A stretch of DNA of 64,000 bases from Cladorrhinum sp. PSN259 (taxonomy: Eukaryota > Ascomycota > Sordariomycetes > Sordariales > Podosporaceae), in contig MU867099.1 of assembly GCA_033725935.1 (NCBI GenBank), positions 315,981 to 379,980 of the forward strand. The letters are read 5' to 3'. The notes under the pieces are model-generated. The model saw only the letters and a list, made by a program, of their open reading frames with translations, had not been told where the DNA came from and searched no databases. Position numbers and translations under genes: made by a program. Below are positions 1 to 10,430 of this stretch, piece by piece (the first letter of the stretch is position 1; each line of letters begins with the position of its first letter).

Positions 1-979
1 AGCGGGAGAAGGTCGAGCTCTTCCGCCACTACTACTTTGTCAACTATCGTTCCTTTGACCAGGACCACAACAGCGAGAACTTTTTGGAGCCCGTCAATAT
101 GTATGTGGTCGTCTTCAGGGAGTGCGTCCTCAGCTTCCACTTCTCAGTGACGCCGCACCCGGCCAACGTGCGAAGACGAGTCCGCCAGCTGAGTGACTAT
201 TTGATTCTTTCATCGGACTGGATCTCTTACGCTATCATTGACGATATCACGGACGTCTTTGGGCCTCTGATTCAAAGCATCGAGGACGAAGTAGATGAAA
301 TTGATGATGAGATTTTGCGGATGCATTCCTCAACTGATTCGGCTTCAAAAGAAAATGGTAATAAACGAAGGGATGGCACAGAAAAGTCCGAAGCTGGAAT
401 GGAAGGTAACTCTGACGAGTCCGGGCGAGATATGCTCAGGCGGGTTGGGGACTGTCGCAAGAAGGTCATGTCGCTTTACAGGCTACTGGGCAACAAGGCC
501 GACGTCATCAAGGGTTTCGCGAAGAGGTGCAACGAGCACTGGGAGGTTGCGCCTAGGTCGGAGATTGGATTGTACTTGGGCGATATTCAGGATCATATTG
601 TGACCATGACTTCGAACCTGAGTCATTACGAGAAGTATGTTTATTTTCTTACGCCCCTTTTTCAGCTCTTCCAGATTATACTGACCATTTGTATCATGAT
701 AGAATCCTGGCCCGCTCCCACGGCAATTACTTGGCCCAAATAAACATTAGAATGAACGAGCGGCAGGAGCAGACGGCCGACGTGCTCGGCAGGCTTACTG
801 TCCTCGGAACGATCGTCTTGCCCATGAACATCATTACAGGACTTTGGGGCATGAACGTTTGGGTTCCCGGTCAGGGGGCCGATGAAGACCTGAGGTGGTT
901 CATGCTTATTACTACGGGCTTGTTGTTCTTTGGGTTGGCTTGTTACCTGATTGCCAAGAGGGTGTATAATATTGTATGA
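1..979 (+). CDS. CorA-family Mg2+ transporter, ALR1/MNR2 type (5' partial)
   Basis: This is the C-terminal part of a fungal CorA magnesium transporter; the gene begins before the window. The open frame starts at base 3. Exons are 3..634 and 703..979, joined by a 68-nt GTATGT...TAG intron, giving about 302 residues. The signature GLWGMN loop (the GMN selectivity motif) follows the first transmembrane helix, which carries VLPMNIITGLWGMN, and a second hydrophobic helix lies just before the C-terminus, the CorA topology. Upstream are the conserved cytoplasmic blocks TPHPANVRRRVRQL and SSDWISYAIIDDITD, typical of yeast Alr1/Alr2 (plasma membrane) and Mnr2 (vacuole). An acidic, serine-rich insert (about 85-120 of the visible part) separates two helices. 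Which of the two subfamilies it belongs to cannot be settled without the N-terminus. The function, Mg2+ transport, is inferred from the family. Confidence 0.93.
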
Positions 980-1992
980 AAGAAAACAACCGACTTATTT
1001 TCTTTTCCTTTGTTCTGCTATTTCCTTGGTTGTTTGGCTTGGGGGTATACAGGATGTTATTACGGGTTTTGTATGATGATGGGCATGAAAAGACGGAGAA
1101 GGGCTGCAAGAGAAAAGGAAACGGACAGGCTGACAGCAATAAGCGATGGAGAAAGCAGGCCGTTCAATTCTGGGAGTTGGGGAGAAGCGAAAAGCAGGCA
1201 AACAGGATATAGCTTGTTTTTTTGTTTTTTTTTGGCTGTTGATGGGGTTTGGTGTTGTAATGGATGGATAGATGGATGATGGGGCTGTGCTATATGTTAA
1301 TTATTGAATAAACGACTCACACGAGGAGCGGTGGCTGTTGTCTTTTACTTGTTACCATACACAGAGATAACGGCGTTCTTTAGAGGTGGGTGGCTTAGTA
1401 AATCTGGTGTTGGGTCTCTCGTATCACACCCGGAATGGTTTAGAGAAGAACATAACCTGCATATAACAGCAAATGGCTGTAGTTTACAAGCATTATAACC
1501 GGATTTCCGGCATTTCTCAGATTGATGTAGCTCTCTCCGGTACTGTAGACACATGAATCGAATTCTGCCATATCGTCCTTGTGATATACAAGAGAGTTTT
1601 CACAAATATAAGCCCGAAAGGGTATCAGTTATCTCCATTACGGCTTTTGTGCCACTTCCTATATTCTGTCTAGACATTGAACGCCACCCGCTGTGAGAAC
1701 CTCCCATTTCATTCCCAGTGCCGCTTTCCCCATCCCTGACCTTGGTAAACCGTGATTCTTTTATTTGGCCACCTAAATTTTGCCCGTACCCAGAACCTCA
1801 ACGCCGAAAATAAGTGGAAGAGATATGATGCCGAAAAGCAGTAGAAAGACCCCCTGGTATCATTATATCGAGCGAATATAACCTGGTAGGAAAAGCCAAC
1901 TAATAGCCGGATTTTGGATTAACAGATCATCGCTCGTCCCCATATCGCTGTTACAATGAGGTCTGCTGGCTCTCTGCAACATTCTTAGGGCC
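980..1992. other. Intergenic, convergent 3' ends
   Basis: About 1 kb between the stop codons of the magnesium transporter and the RNA15-like gene. An AATAAA-like hexamer near 1305 could be a polyadenylation signal for the transporter. Short open frames here lack conserved features. I see no RNA gene or repeat. Confidence 0.6.
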
Positions 1993-3116
1993 CTAGCGAC
2001 GCTGCTGCATGCCAGCAAACTGAGCCCGAAGGGCCAGAACCTGCGCCCTCTCGTTCTCCGGAAGCTGGTCGATAACTTCCTGTGGCAGCGAGAGCAATTG
2101 TTGCACCAGATCCTCAGGATTCTGACCCCCAGCAACTGGTGCTGGGCCCGGGGCTGGAACCGGAGCAACAGGAGGCGGAGCATAACCGCCAACTGCGACG
2201 GGAGGAGTAGATGTAGCGCCAGGGTAGCCACCATAACCAGTAACAGGAGGCGGGGCGGGGGCCACAGGTTGATGTACAGCACCTGCACCTGGATCGATGA
2301 CAGAGTTGATAGCGTCCGGAGGAACAAGTCCCATGATCAAGAGTGCCTGGAAGAGAGCATATGAGAGTTGGGGTGCCTTGTCTAGCAGCTCAGTCGCTCG
2401 GGCGGGGTCATTGGTGGCAAGTGTCTTCATGCTTTGGAGGACGTCGAGGAGTTGTGTTGGAGTAAGTGTCTCGAGTGTCTCATTGATCGCGTCGATGGCT
2501 GATTGGCCTGGTTTAAGTTCTTTGCCTGGTGGCAGGGCGGGCAGCGAAGAGCTGGCCATCGCAGGAGGTGCAGGAATTGGTGCGTTGCCGTTAAACGGGG
2601 CAGAGTAGCTCGGAGCTGATGGTGCCTACATGGGGAGGAAGCAGGTTAGTTTACTACAATCCGGGTTACCGGTTTGGTTCCTGTACACATACAGCGCCAT
2701 CTTTGTCGTCATCGTTGACAGTCTCGTTACTAAAGTCAACACGGAGCTTACGACCCATGATTTCGTGATCGTTAAGATTGCGGACGGCTGATGCTGCAGA
2801 GTCTGGGGGGTTGAAGGGTTGTCAGTAACTGATTGCTGGTTGGTGGGCTCATAAGTTGAAAATTGAAGGGAGCGAGAAGTACCGTAATCGGGGAACTCTG
2901 CGAAGCCGAACCCTTTAGGCCGTCCAGTCTCGCGATCGTAAACGAGACGGAAGTTCAACACCCTCCCGGCACCGGCAAAGAGGTCTGAGATTTGTTCTTC
3001 GGTCAAGCCTGAATCGCCTAGTTAGCCACTTTGCATACCTTCATTCAACATGGCCATTGCATACCATAGGGGATGTTCCCAACAAAGACAACACGCGAGG
3101 GCTGTCTTGTGGACAT
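1993..3116 (-). CDS. RNA15: mRNA cleavage and polyadenylation factor, RNA15/CstF-64 like
   Basis: A 306-residue RNA-binding subunit of cleavage factor IA (CstF-64 in animals), which binds the pre-mRNA near the poly(A) site in the nucleus. Exons in coding order are 3116..3065, 3008..2883, 2802..2693 and 2625..1993. The N-terminal RRM (about 9-87) has RNP2 (VFVGNI) in the first exon and RNP1 (KGFGFAEF) in the second. It is followed by a linker, the hinge helix region (about 135-190, with TLTPTQLLDVLQSMK) that binds the RNA14/CstF-77 partner, a Pro/Ala/Gly-rich stretch, and the conserved C-terminal three-helix bundle (last 40 residues, ending in AQFAGMQQRR). All three parts of the family are present in order, so the call is strong. 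It is shorter than human CstF-64 because the low-complexity linker is short. The start ATG lies directly before the RRM, as in orthologues. It is divergent from prohibitin-2. Confidence 0.93.
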
Positions 3117-3622
3117 GGCGATGTCTTTACTTGGTATGGATGCGAAGAAAGCAATTGAGAGACTGGTTTGGGATATTGGAAGTATCTGGAGTAGCAATCA
3201 CAAGATGCACTGCAAAGGGTGATGATGGGGCCAAAGATTTGAGGGAAAATTGACTAGATGGCTTTGCGATTCAAGGTTGTTTATGTATAGGTGTGGAAAG
3301 AAAGTTGCCAATAAATCATCGCCAAAATTCACCAGCGCGGTTGACTCCAAGTCCCTGCTGCAGGCAGTTCAGAATGCGCCAGCAGCCGGTGTTAGGCGCG
3401 GGCGGTGAATGTGGAAGTGGTGGTCTGTGCGCTGCTTCGGGCTGACTGATTTGTTCTGGGTACCTTAGTGCGCAGGTGCTGTTCGTCAGTGGTCAAGATC
3501 ATGGTTCCACAGTTCGGATCAAGCTGCAAGCTTCTTTCTCCACCAAGCTTAAGCAAACCCGCAACAAACCATTGTTGAAGCTGCCAGTGAGCATCGCATC
3601 CGGCCCCGGCACCACAGTCAAA
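3117..3622. promoter_or_regulatory. Divergent promoter region RNA15 / PHB2
   Basis: About 500 bp between the start codons of two divergently transcribed genes. It must hold both core promoters and 5' leaders. No clear TATA box or known operator was seen. The frame immediately upstream of the prohibitin ATG is open but has no ATG, so I treat it as leader. Confidence 0.55.
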
Positions 3623-4690
3623 ATGTCGAACCGCAACCCATTCCAAGATTATGTCAATAAGCTTCAGCAGGCGGCTCAGCAGAGTGGCCGCAGAGGAGGC
3701 TTTCCTGGTGGTGGTTTCCCCGGTGGCGCTCCACGGGGATTGGGTGGTGCAGTTGCTGGCCTCGCACTGCTAGGTGGTGGCGCTATTCTCCTCCAGAATG
3801 CCCTCTTCAACGTCGATGGTGGTCACAGAGCGATCAAGTACAGGAGATTAAGCGGTGTTAGCAAGGATATTTATAGTGAAGGTATGTTTTCATGCCTCTC
3901 CTGCTTAGCAATCATTAGGTGGTTTCTCACATACACCTTTACAGGAACCCATCTTGTCATTCCGTGGTTTGAGACTCCTGTTGTCTACGATGTTCGTGCC
4001 AAACCGAGAAACGTTTCCTCCCTTACCGGCACCAAGGATCTTCAGATGGTCAACATCACCTGCCGTGTCCTCTCGAGACCCGACATCCAAGCACTTCCCC
4101 AGATCTACCGCACTCTCGGCACCGACTACGATGAGCGTGTCCTTCCTTCGATTGTCAACGAGGTTCTCAAGAGCGTTGTTGCTCAATTCAACGCCAGTCA
4201 GTTGATCACTCAGAGAGAAATGGTTGCCAAGCTTGTGCGGGATAACCTTGCTCGGAGAGCCGCTCGTTTTAACATTCTCCTGGACGATGTATCCCTGACG
4301 GTATGTTTTTAAAGCATTCGGTAAACTATATCATTGCGCAATGAGCTGACACCGAATCATTAGCATCTCGCTTTCTCTCCCGAATTCACAGCTGCCGTCG
4401 AGGCCAAGCAGGTTGCTCAGCAAGAGGCCCAACGCGCGGCTTTCGTTGTCGACAAGGCGCGCCAGGAGAAGCAGGCCATGGTTGTCAAGGCCCAAGGTGA
4501 GGCTCGCTCTGCTGAGCTTATTGGTGATGCTATCAAGAAGAACAAGGCATACGTGGAGCTGAAGAAGCTCGAGAATGCCCGTGCCATTGCGCAGCTTATC
4601 CAGGAGGCTGGTGGCAAGAACAGGCTGCTCCTCGATTCAGAGGGTCTTGGCCTAAATGTGTTCGAGGATAATGAGAAGAAGCAGGGTTAA
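3623..4690 (+). CDS. PHB2: Prohibitin-2, mitochondrial inner-membrane scaffold
   Basis: A 313-residue prohibitin of the PHB2 type. With PHB1 it forms ring complexes in the mitochondrial inner membrane that scaffold m-AAA proteases and cardiolipin. Exons are 3623..3881, 3945..4300 and 4364..4690; both introns are 63 nt, GTATGT...AG. A Gly/Arg-rich N-terminus (RRGGFPGGGFPGG) leads into one hydrophobic anchor (about 44-60). The SPFH/band 7 domain follows, with THLVIPWFETPVVYDVR and the conserved block around ILLDDVSLTHLAFSPEF. A long C-terminal coiled coil runs from about residue 190. The lysine-rich tail is typical of PHB2, and the anchor position separates it from PHB1. The ATG at 3623 matches the family N-terminus (MSNRNPF). 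Confidence 0.96.
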
Positions 4691-5275
4691 AAGACGGGCT
4701 TTGATGATGAAGGTCGGGGAATTGGAATGAATCTCTACTTGTATGTTATAGGATGGTCTGCCAAAAACCCCCCCGTGTACAATTATTTCAAGGCGGTGAT
4801 GATATGGTTTATGAGGAACACCACTACCAATGTAGGGGAGTCTACATAGCGGCTTAGGGAGTTCATTATAAAAAAAGAATATTAAGTCGCACAATGAAAA
4901 GAAAACATATCAAAAGACGCTTGCCTACAGATGGCTTTTCTTTTCGTCACAAGGCTGAACCCTTCCAGGTTGGATAATTACCAAGCAGCCCCCAGGCAGC
5001 TCTTATGTACATAGTACCCTGTTCCCACTCTGCCCCACGGTCCACTCAACGCCGCGCTTTAAAGCCGCCCCACCAACCCCTCCTTGGTGGCTCGCGCGGT
5101 CTGCATCACCGGCAACTTCTGATTCTGGCTGCTGCCTTTCCCAAAACCCATCTTGAATTCTGGTCTTGGAAAACACTTTCTCTGTTGCTTTACCGAGGCC
5201 GATAAACTTCCAACATCTTGCGCAGCCATATTTATTTAGCACTTAAACGGAGAATTAAGTTTACACCCGGTCAAA
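4691..5275. other. Intergenic PHB2 to RUB1
   Basis: Nearly 600 bp between two genes on the same strand. It holds the prohibitin 3' end and the promoter and leader of the NEDD8 gene. No additional gene or RNA was recognised. Confidence 0.55.
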
Positions 5276-5867
5276 ATGCTTGTCAAGTACGCCATTGTTA
5301 CCCCGCCATTCTTCATGTTGACCGCACGCGCGCGCGCAAGGCAGAACCAAGAAGAGGAAAAGGAAAATAGAATGGCGTTCCTAATGATTGGAATTTACTA
5401 GGGTCCGAACTCTCACCGGCAAGGAGATCGAGCTCAACGTCGAGGGCACCGACAAGGTCCGTTTTATTTGATTGCAGCCATCACCATCATTATCACCACC
5501 ACTGCCGCCTCCCTGTTTACCCCCTTTAAACCCCTTTCGATTTAAACGCAACTATACTACTGGGTTGTTGTACAGCAGTATGGTACCGGGACCAAAGCTG
5601 ATATATGGTGAGGAAATAGGTATCCAAAATCAAGGAGCTCGTCGAGGAGAAGGAGGGTATCCCACCTGTGCAGCAGCGTCTGATCTTCGGTGGAAAGCAA
5701 ATGTACGTTGCGGCAACATCCTTTTATTTGTTTAGTATCGCCGATGGATAACTGACATGGTTTGAGTTGGGGGGGAAATTAGGGTCGATGATAAGACGGC
5801 AGACGATTACCACCTCGAGGGCGGCTCGACGCTTCACTTGGTCCTGGCACTCAGAGGAGGGCAATAG
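5276..5867 (+). CDS. RUB1: NEDD8/Rub1 ubiquitin-like modifier
   Basis: A 77-residue NEDD8 precursor split over four short exons: 5276..5286 (11 nt), 5402..5456, 5620..5702 and 5783..5867. Joined, it begins MLVKVRTLTGKEIEL, carries VEEKEGIPPVQQRLIFGGKQ and ends in LHLVLALRGGQ. NEDD8 is conjugated to cullins and activates cullin-RING ubiquitin ligases. Ala in LALRGG (ubiquitin has Arg in LRLRGG) is the hallmark separating NEDD8 from ubiquitin. The single Gln after GlyGly must be removed by a protease before conjugation. All introns have GT donors and AG acceptors; the second donor is a weak GTCCGT. The introns take up more of the gene than the exons, so the gene is easily missed. It converges on Elongin A, itself part of a cullin ligase in other fungi, but that adjacency may be chance. 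Confidence 0.95.
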
Positions 5868-6522
5868 ATGATACAGCAGTAAGAGACAGTATGGCAGAAA
5901 CCTTTACGGAGATACGTGGAGGGCGCGGGGCAAATGGGATTCGGTTGCACGATGGGTTACTGGCCCGACCTATTTCCTCAGAGAGATAGGCAGGCATGCG
6001 TGCGAGCGGGTGCAATATCCCTCGAAATTCCGAAAAGGGGCGGGCAACAGGCATTAGGCACGACATTTACATGCTTTACGAGGTCTTCGTTAGAGATTTT
6101 GGGTTGTTCAGCGGGCCAGTCGCATTTCGAAGGTGTCCTGATGAAGAAATATGACTACTTTAGCGGATCAAGTCTTTTTGGTGTGGTATTCATGAGGAAC
6201 GGATGTGTTGCTTTACGGCGATCAACGAATCACAAGACAATCAATCCTTTCTCTATTTCGATCTATTCGTGATTTGCCGTCATGATGCGCCACAAAATAT
6301 CTAGGGGTATCTCTTTATAACATGGAATTCGAACTCCACCAAGTGTCCTATATAATATATATCCAGTAAAAACATTGTGAGATATGCTGGACCAAAACCC
6401 AGCGACTGAAGGGAACTTCAAGCCTGCTCCTGCTCGCTCGTCGAAACATTATTCGATTTGTCGATTATCCATCCCAATAGGTCCGCAAAAATAAAAATAA
6501 AATAAAAGAGAACGAGTGCTTA
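5868..6522. other. Intergenic, convergent 3' ends
   Basis: About 650 bp between the stops of NEDD8 and Elongin A. It is AT-rich near 6350-6520 and presumably holds both poly(A) sites. A GTTCGAA-like string near 6325 does not fold into a tRNA. Confidence 0.55.
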
Positions 6523-7845
6523 TTAAGCACGCTTCTTGTTAGGGCGACGCATAAAAACATCGACTGGTTGAGCTCTACGCTTGCGAAGCGCAGCGAGCCT
6601 GGCCATCTCAGCCTCCTGTGCACTCGACTCCCTGCGAGCTACGGCAGCTGCGGCCTCGGCAGCGCTCATGGTACTACCCGATGCACCCGAAATCGCGGAT
6701 GGCTGTGAAAGTGCGCTCCCAGCAGATGTCTTGTTGGGATTGGTCCTAGAAAAGGTAGACATGGTGGCTGGGCGGAGAGGAGGCGATACATTGCTGAAAG
6801 GAGGCTTGGAGGGCGATCTGGAGATGCTGCTAGTTCTATTGGCGCCGGGAGCTGCCGAAAGAAGGCCGGGACGTCGCTTCGCAGCTGAGTTTGATGAAAC
6901 AGTTTTGGAAGAGAAGTCGATATCCTCGAGGCTGTCGACGCTCAAGACTCCCTGCCGGGAGTTGTCCGGTTCCTTATCGCCAAACAGGTCGTCAAAATCA
7001 TCTTCATCTTCGTTGAAACTGAGTACCGTCGCCTTTTTAGCGGCTGCGGTCTTGCTCTTGATTTGAAGAAGGCGAGCCTCCCTCTCCGAGTGTTCAGGAT
7101 TGCTTGAACTCGACCCTGCCGAGAACTTTGGCGGTTGAATGCGGACAGGTGCCGTTCTCGGATCAAACTGCTTCGAGATCCGAGCATCGTTGATCATGGC
7201 CTCGGGGGCCTTCGCAACCTTCCCGAATGGGACTGCAACCCTTGGACCCATCGAGGGCTGCTTGAAGCGCTGAGCAGTAGTTACTGCCTGTCTCTTAGCC
7301 TTTGCAAGAAATGTTTGCTTCGGGCGAGGCTGATTGGACCAGTGGGTTGAAATTCCGGTCGTGCGTTGAAGTTGAGATCTGGGAACTGGAAGTCGTCTTG
7401 TGTCGTTGATAGTAAGAATCTTGGCCCGACGAGACTCCTTCTCAGCTCTCTTTTCCGCCACACGATTGACCAAGACCTCGATAGAGTGTGCATTGATCTC
7501 CTCCTGCATCCTAGCGTACTTGGAGTATATCTTGTGCCAGTGTCTGGGCTCCTCGGGCACGAAGTTGTGTTTCATGGAAAGGCCAACGAAGTTTTTGCCG
7601 ATGAGGCGTTGCCATTGCTCCGCCGTCTGCTCGTAGATGTCTTCGCCGATTTCTTCGCTGTTCTCCTCGAGGGCGCGAAGCTGCGCAGGATCTCGCACAG
7701 CTTTGATAATTCTCCCAACGTACTGAGAAGGCATATTTCCGATACCGCTGATCAATCTGATGTTGCTGACTGCGAGAGCGATGCACATATCGGCAAGAGA
7801 GCGAGGGCCAGGACCCGAGTTTCCGGGGGATTTTAAGGTTGCCAT
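6523..7845 (-). CDS. ELA1: Elongin A (RNA polymerase II elongation factor SIII subunit A)
   Basis: A 440-residue, intron-free frame. The N-terminal 15-120 region, with NIRLISGIGNMPSQYV, LEENSEEIGEDIYEQTAEQW and WHKIYSKYARMQEE, matches the Elongin A domain: a BC-box/F-box-like segment that binds Elongin C. Elongin A stimulates Pol II elongation and is a substrate receptor of a cullin ubiquitin ligase that removes stalled Pol II. The rest is low complexity and basic, with a coiled region (about 125-150), an acidic patch (FNEDEDDFDDLFGD) and an Ala-rich C-terminus that ends in basic residues. The ATG at 7845 is the first in frame and has a favourable context; the open frame upstream has no ATG. 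Length is typical of filamentous fungi. It is divergent from the THOC7-like gene. Confidence 0.85.
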   Translation of the reverse strand: MATLKSPGNSGPGPRSLADMCIALAVSNIRLISGIGNMPSQYVGRIIKAVRDPAQLRALEENSEEIGEDIYEQTAEQWQRLIGKNFVGLSMKHNFVPEEPRHWHKIYSKYARMQEEINAHSIEVLVNRVAEKRAEKESRRAKILTINDTRRLPVPRSQLQRTTGISTHWSNQPRPKQTFLAKAKRQAVTTAQRFKQPSMGPRVAVPFGKVAKAPEAMINDARISKQFDPRTAPVRIQPPKFSAGSSSSNPEHSEREARLLQIKSKTAAAKKATVLSFNEDEDDFDDLFGDKEPDNSRQGVLSVDSLEDIDFSSKTVSSNSAAKRRPGLLSAAPGANRTSSISRSPSKPPFSNVSPPLRPATMSTFSRTNPNKTSAGSALSQPSAISGASGSTMSAAEAAAAVARRESSAQEAEMARLAALRKRRAQPVDVFMRRPNKKRA

Positions 7846-8483
7846 CTCAGGAATTGGCGGCGGTTTGTGGCTCAATATAGAGAAGGTTATTGGGGGGTTA
7901 TAACAATAAGTTTGGCTGTATTCAAAGGCCAAAACTCTTGTCGGAGTATCAACAACCTTGATGGATAGCCAAGTGCAACCTGACGGGGTCAGAATTCAAG
8001 GCGTCGAAAAATTGTGATAGAATAGCCTTTGGCTTTTATACCGGAAGCCTAAGAGCATTTTCTGTGGATGAGCGTGATGGTGGACAATTCGAGTTATCAA
8101 CAAAACCCAAAGTTATAAACTCTGAAGTCTGCCAGTGTCGTTCAAGAAGAGGATGTTGCTCCTGCTTTATACTCCTGGCGGATTACAGGTGGGGCCGAAG
8201 ACCCGCCAATGGTACCAACCATCCCAATGGCCCAACCCCACTTCCCGCAAACTCTAAGCCCGAACTAGTTGAGCATGCATCTTGGCAGTTGACTGAACTG
8301 GTCTTCCTGGCCCCAATTCCGTTCTCCAAATCTCCAAACTCAACTTCATCAAAATCCCACCCATAGAAGGACCATAGTAATTACGACGCAGTTCTAGGCC
8401 GGCGCCCCTCAAATTGGAACCGAAATCACAGTAACTATCTTTCAACCCTTCCCGTCGCCACCAGCTGCGCACAGAATCTCAAT
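7846..8483. promoter_or_regulatory. Divergent promoter region ELA1 / THOC7
   Basis: About 640 bp shared by two divergent genes whose products both act in transcription and mRNA export. No convincing TATA box or operator was identified. Confidence 0.5.
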
Positions 8484-9656
8484 ATGGCAGATCGCTACGC
8501 TCTATTGAGCGAGCAAGAGGAGAATGAGTTACACAAACAGCGACTCCTCAACATAGAGGAGAAACCATTCAAGCGCGTCACAAAGCGCCTTCGAACCCTC
8601 TTCTCTGAGATTGACGCTCAGCATTGGGTCACTGTGCGAGCAGAACAGGGACAGACCACTTCAACGGAGAGCAATGGCGCGAACCAGATCGAAAACGCTC
8701 AGTTTCCGGCACCCGGTGGCGGCGCAGACGATTCAATCAACTTGCGACAACTCAAAGAAGACATCACGCTTGACTTTGCTGCACTTGATAATAGTATATC
8801 GCGGCTTCAGTTCTCGCTAAACGCTCAATCGCGCGAGCGAGATCGGTTCGCCAGCGTTAGAGAGGACATCATCACCACCTCCCAGACAGTTCGCGATAAC
8901 AACGCACAGCTGCGCATACAACTTGACCAGGCGCGCGCAACACTCGAGCAGCGGCGCAAGTTTGATGAGCTCGCTGATCAGATCACGACCAACCCAGCGT
9001 TGCGGCCCCGGACGGAGCAGGAGGCCAGCATAAGAAAGCTGCAAGAGGAGATCGCCGAATTGGAAGCCGAGAAGGAGGCGTACAGTGTTACGTGGCAGGA
9101 GCGTAGGGATCAGTTCGCTAGGATCATGGACGAGAGTATGCGTCTTGGTCGCCTCATTCGTGATGAGAAAGAGGAGGTCGAGCGGAGAGAGGGCATGGAT
9201 GAAGATGGTGAGGCTGAACCTGGGCAGACACCACGCCCAGGCACGCCTAATGGGGCTGGAACGCCTCGACCGGATGGCAGTCTGGCACCCAGTAAGAATG
9301 GTGCCGAGAGTGCTGACGTAGTTGGAACGCCTCGCGCCTTGTCAACAACAGGCGGAAGGACACCGGTTCGTGAGAGTCCTGCTCCATCTACACAAGACAA
9401 CCAGTCTTACCTCAAGCCTTCACAGCTGGCTGGTGAAAGTTTCTCACAACTTGGCAGCCAGGCAGGTAGCCGAGAGGGTTCTGTGGATCTGAAGACAGAG
9501 CAGGACACGCAGGATGGTGGACAGGCGGAAGGTGATGTTGAGATGACAGAGATAAAGGATGATCAGTCCGAGCCGGATAGTCCTCTGTCGCCTCCTCCCG
9601 CAGATCTTCCACAAATAATGGTTGACAACCAAGATGATACGATGGACACGACATGA
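8484..9656 (+). CDS. THO complex subunit 7 (THOC7/Mft1) like
   Basis: A 390-residue intron-free protein. The first 230 residues resemble the Tho7/Mft1 family. They begin with LLSEQEENELHKQRLLNIEEKPFKRV (residues 7-32), then an Asp-rich turn (LKEDITLDFAALDNSISRL) and a long coiled coil (about 105-235, with repeated E/K/Q heptads such as LQEEIAELEAEKEAY). THO couples transcription to mRNA packaging and export and limits R-loops in the nucleus. The C-terminal third is acidic, Pro/Ser/Thr-rich and probably disordered (TPRPGTPNGAGTPRP). Such a tail is common in filamentous fungi and absent from animal THOC7, which is about 200 residues. The assignment rests on the N-terminal motif and coiled coil rather than on catalytic residues. 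Confidence 0.75.
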   Translation: MADRYALLSEQEENELHKQRLLNIEEKPFKRVTKRLRTLFSEIDAQHWVTVRAEQGQTTSTESNGANQIENAQFPAPGGGADDSINLRQLKEDITLDFAALDNSISRLQFSLNAQSRERDRFASVREDIITTSQTVRDNNAQLRIQLDQARATLEQRRKFDELADQITTNPALRPRTEQEASIRKLQEEIAELEAEKEAYSVTWQERRDQFARIMDESMRLGRLIRDEKEEVERREGMDEDGEAEPGQTPRPGTPNGAGTPRPDGSLAPSKNGAESADVVGTPRALSTTGGRTPVRESPAPSTQDNQSYLKPSQLAGESFSQLGSQAGSREGSVDLKTEQDTQDGGQAEGDVEMTEIKDDQSEPDSPLSPPPADLPQIMVDNQDDTMDTT

Positions 9657-9927
9657 GCAGCTTTGCCCAGAGTTCAATGTGGAGAGAACGTCTTGGAATA
9701 TGGACAGCATGCCAGAGTATTTAGAGAGTCTAGAGCCGGTGACGGGTAGCTGAGGCGAAATCGGACACAAATACCAGCATGCACATAATCATATAGTCTC
9801 TTCGTATCAGGAGGGTAATTTACCAGACCACAGAAACCTCTACCCTTTTCTGGACACACTGCCTGCTAAACCGAGAATAAAAGCCCTATCCCATTGCTCG
9901 CTACAAACCTCGCCTCTTTTTTCCCTC
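9657..9927. other. Short convergent intergenic region
   Basis: 270 bp between the THOC7-like stop and the TBCA stop. It presumably holds two poly(A) sites and nothing else recognisable. Confidence 0.5.
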
Positions 9928-10430
9928 CTAAATCTCCTCCTTATCTCCTTTCTCCCCCTCTGCTACTTGCTCATCGGGGGTGACCCCGACCTTCTGCCCA
10001 TTCTCTAACGCCTCCCTAGCCTTCTTCAACTCCTCCTCAGACGCAGCACCATCGCTCTCTGAAATGGCAATCTGCTCCTCTAACTTCGCGACGGCCTCCT
10101 CAATGCGCTCCAGCAAAGGGGCGAATACGTTCTTGGTCTCCTCCAGCGCGGTTTGCTATAGAGTAAGAGTAAGTAAGGGTTAGGGCTAGGCTACCAACAT
10201 GATACAGGAATGCCTTGGGTGAAGGCAAAGGATGAGTAGAAATTTACCTCCTGCTTGAGCATGTACTCTGCGTTGCTGTCCAATTCTGCTGGTTTGGTGG
10301 TCTTGATATCTTGCTTGAGCTTTGCTATGCGCTTTTCTTGGGAGGCTTGTTCCTTGTGGTAGTAGGCCTCCTCCTTCACGAGGCGGTTGACGGATTGGGT
10401 TGCGATGGAGAGGGGGGTTGGTGGTGCCAT
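9928..10430 (-). CDS. RBL2: Tubulin-specific chaperone A (TBCA/Rbl2)
   Basis: A 136-residue, almost entirely helical protein encoded by 10430..10248 and 10155..9928, with a 92-nt GTAAAT...TAG intron. TBCA captures beta-tubulin on the folding pathway and buffers free beta-tubulin in the cytosol. The family core is seen as LSIATQSVNRLVKEEAYYHK, then a heptad-rich KRIAKLKQDI helix, and ALEETKNVFAPLLERIEEAV across the splice junction. These form the three-helix bundle. The acidic tail after residue 100 is longer than in yeast Rbl2 (106 residues). The ATG at 10430 is the first in frame. Confidence 0.92.

Noticed and set aside
3476..3622. In-frame N-terminal extension of prohibitin-2
   Set aside because: The frame is open but begins at CTG with no ATG before 3623, and the family N-terminus starts at MSNRNPF.
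6315..6345. tRNA B-box-like GTTCGAA
   Set aside because: The flanks do not form a T-stem or acceptor stem with any upstream A-box.
7846..7932. Longer Elongin A start
   Set aside because: The extension begins at TTG; the first ATG in frame is at 7845 with a good context.
10170..10200. Telomere-like TTAGGG in the TBCA intron
   Set aside because: Little more than one unit plus a variant; no array, so not an interstitial telomere.
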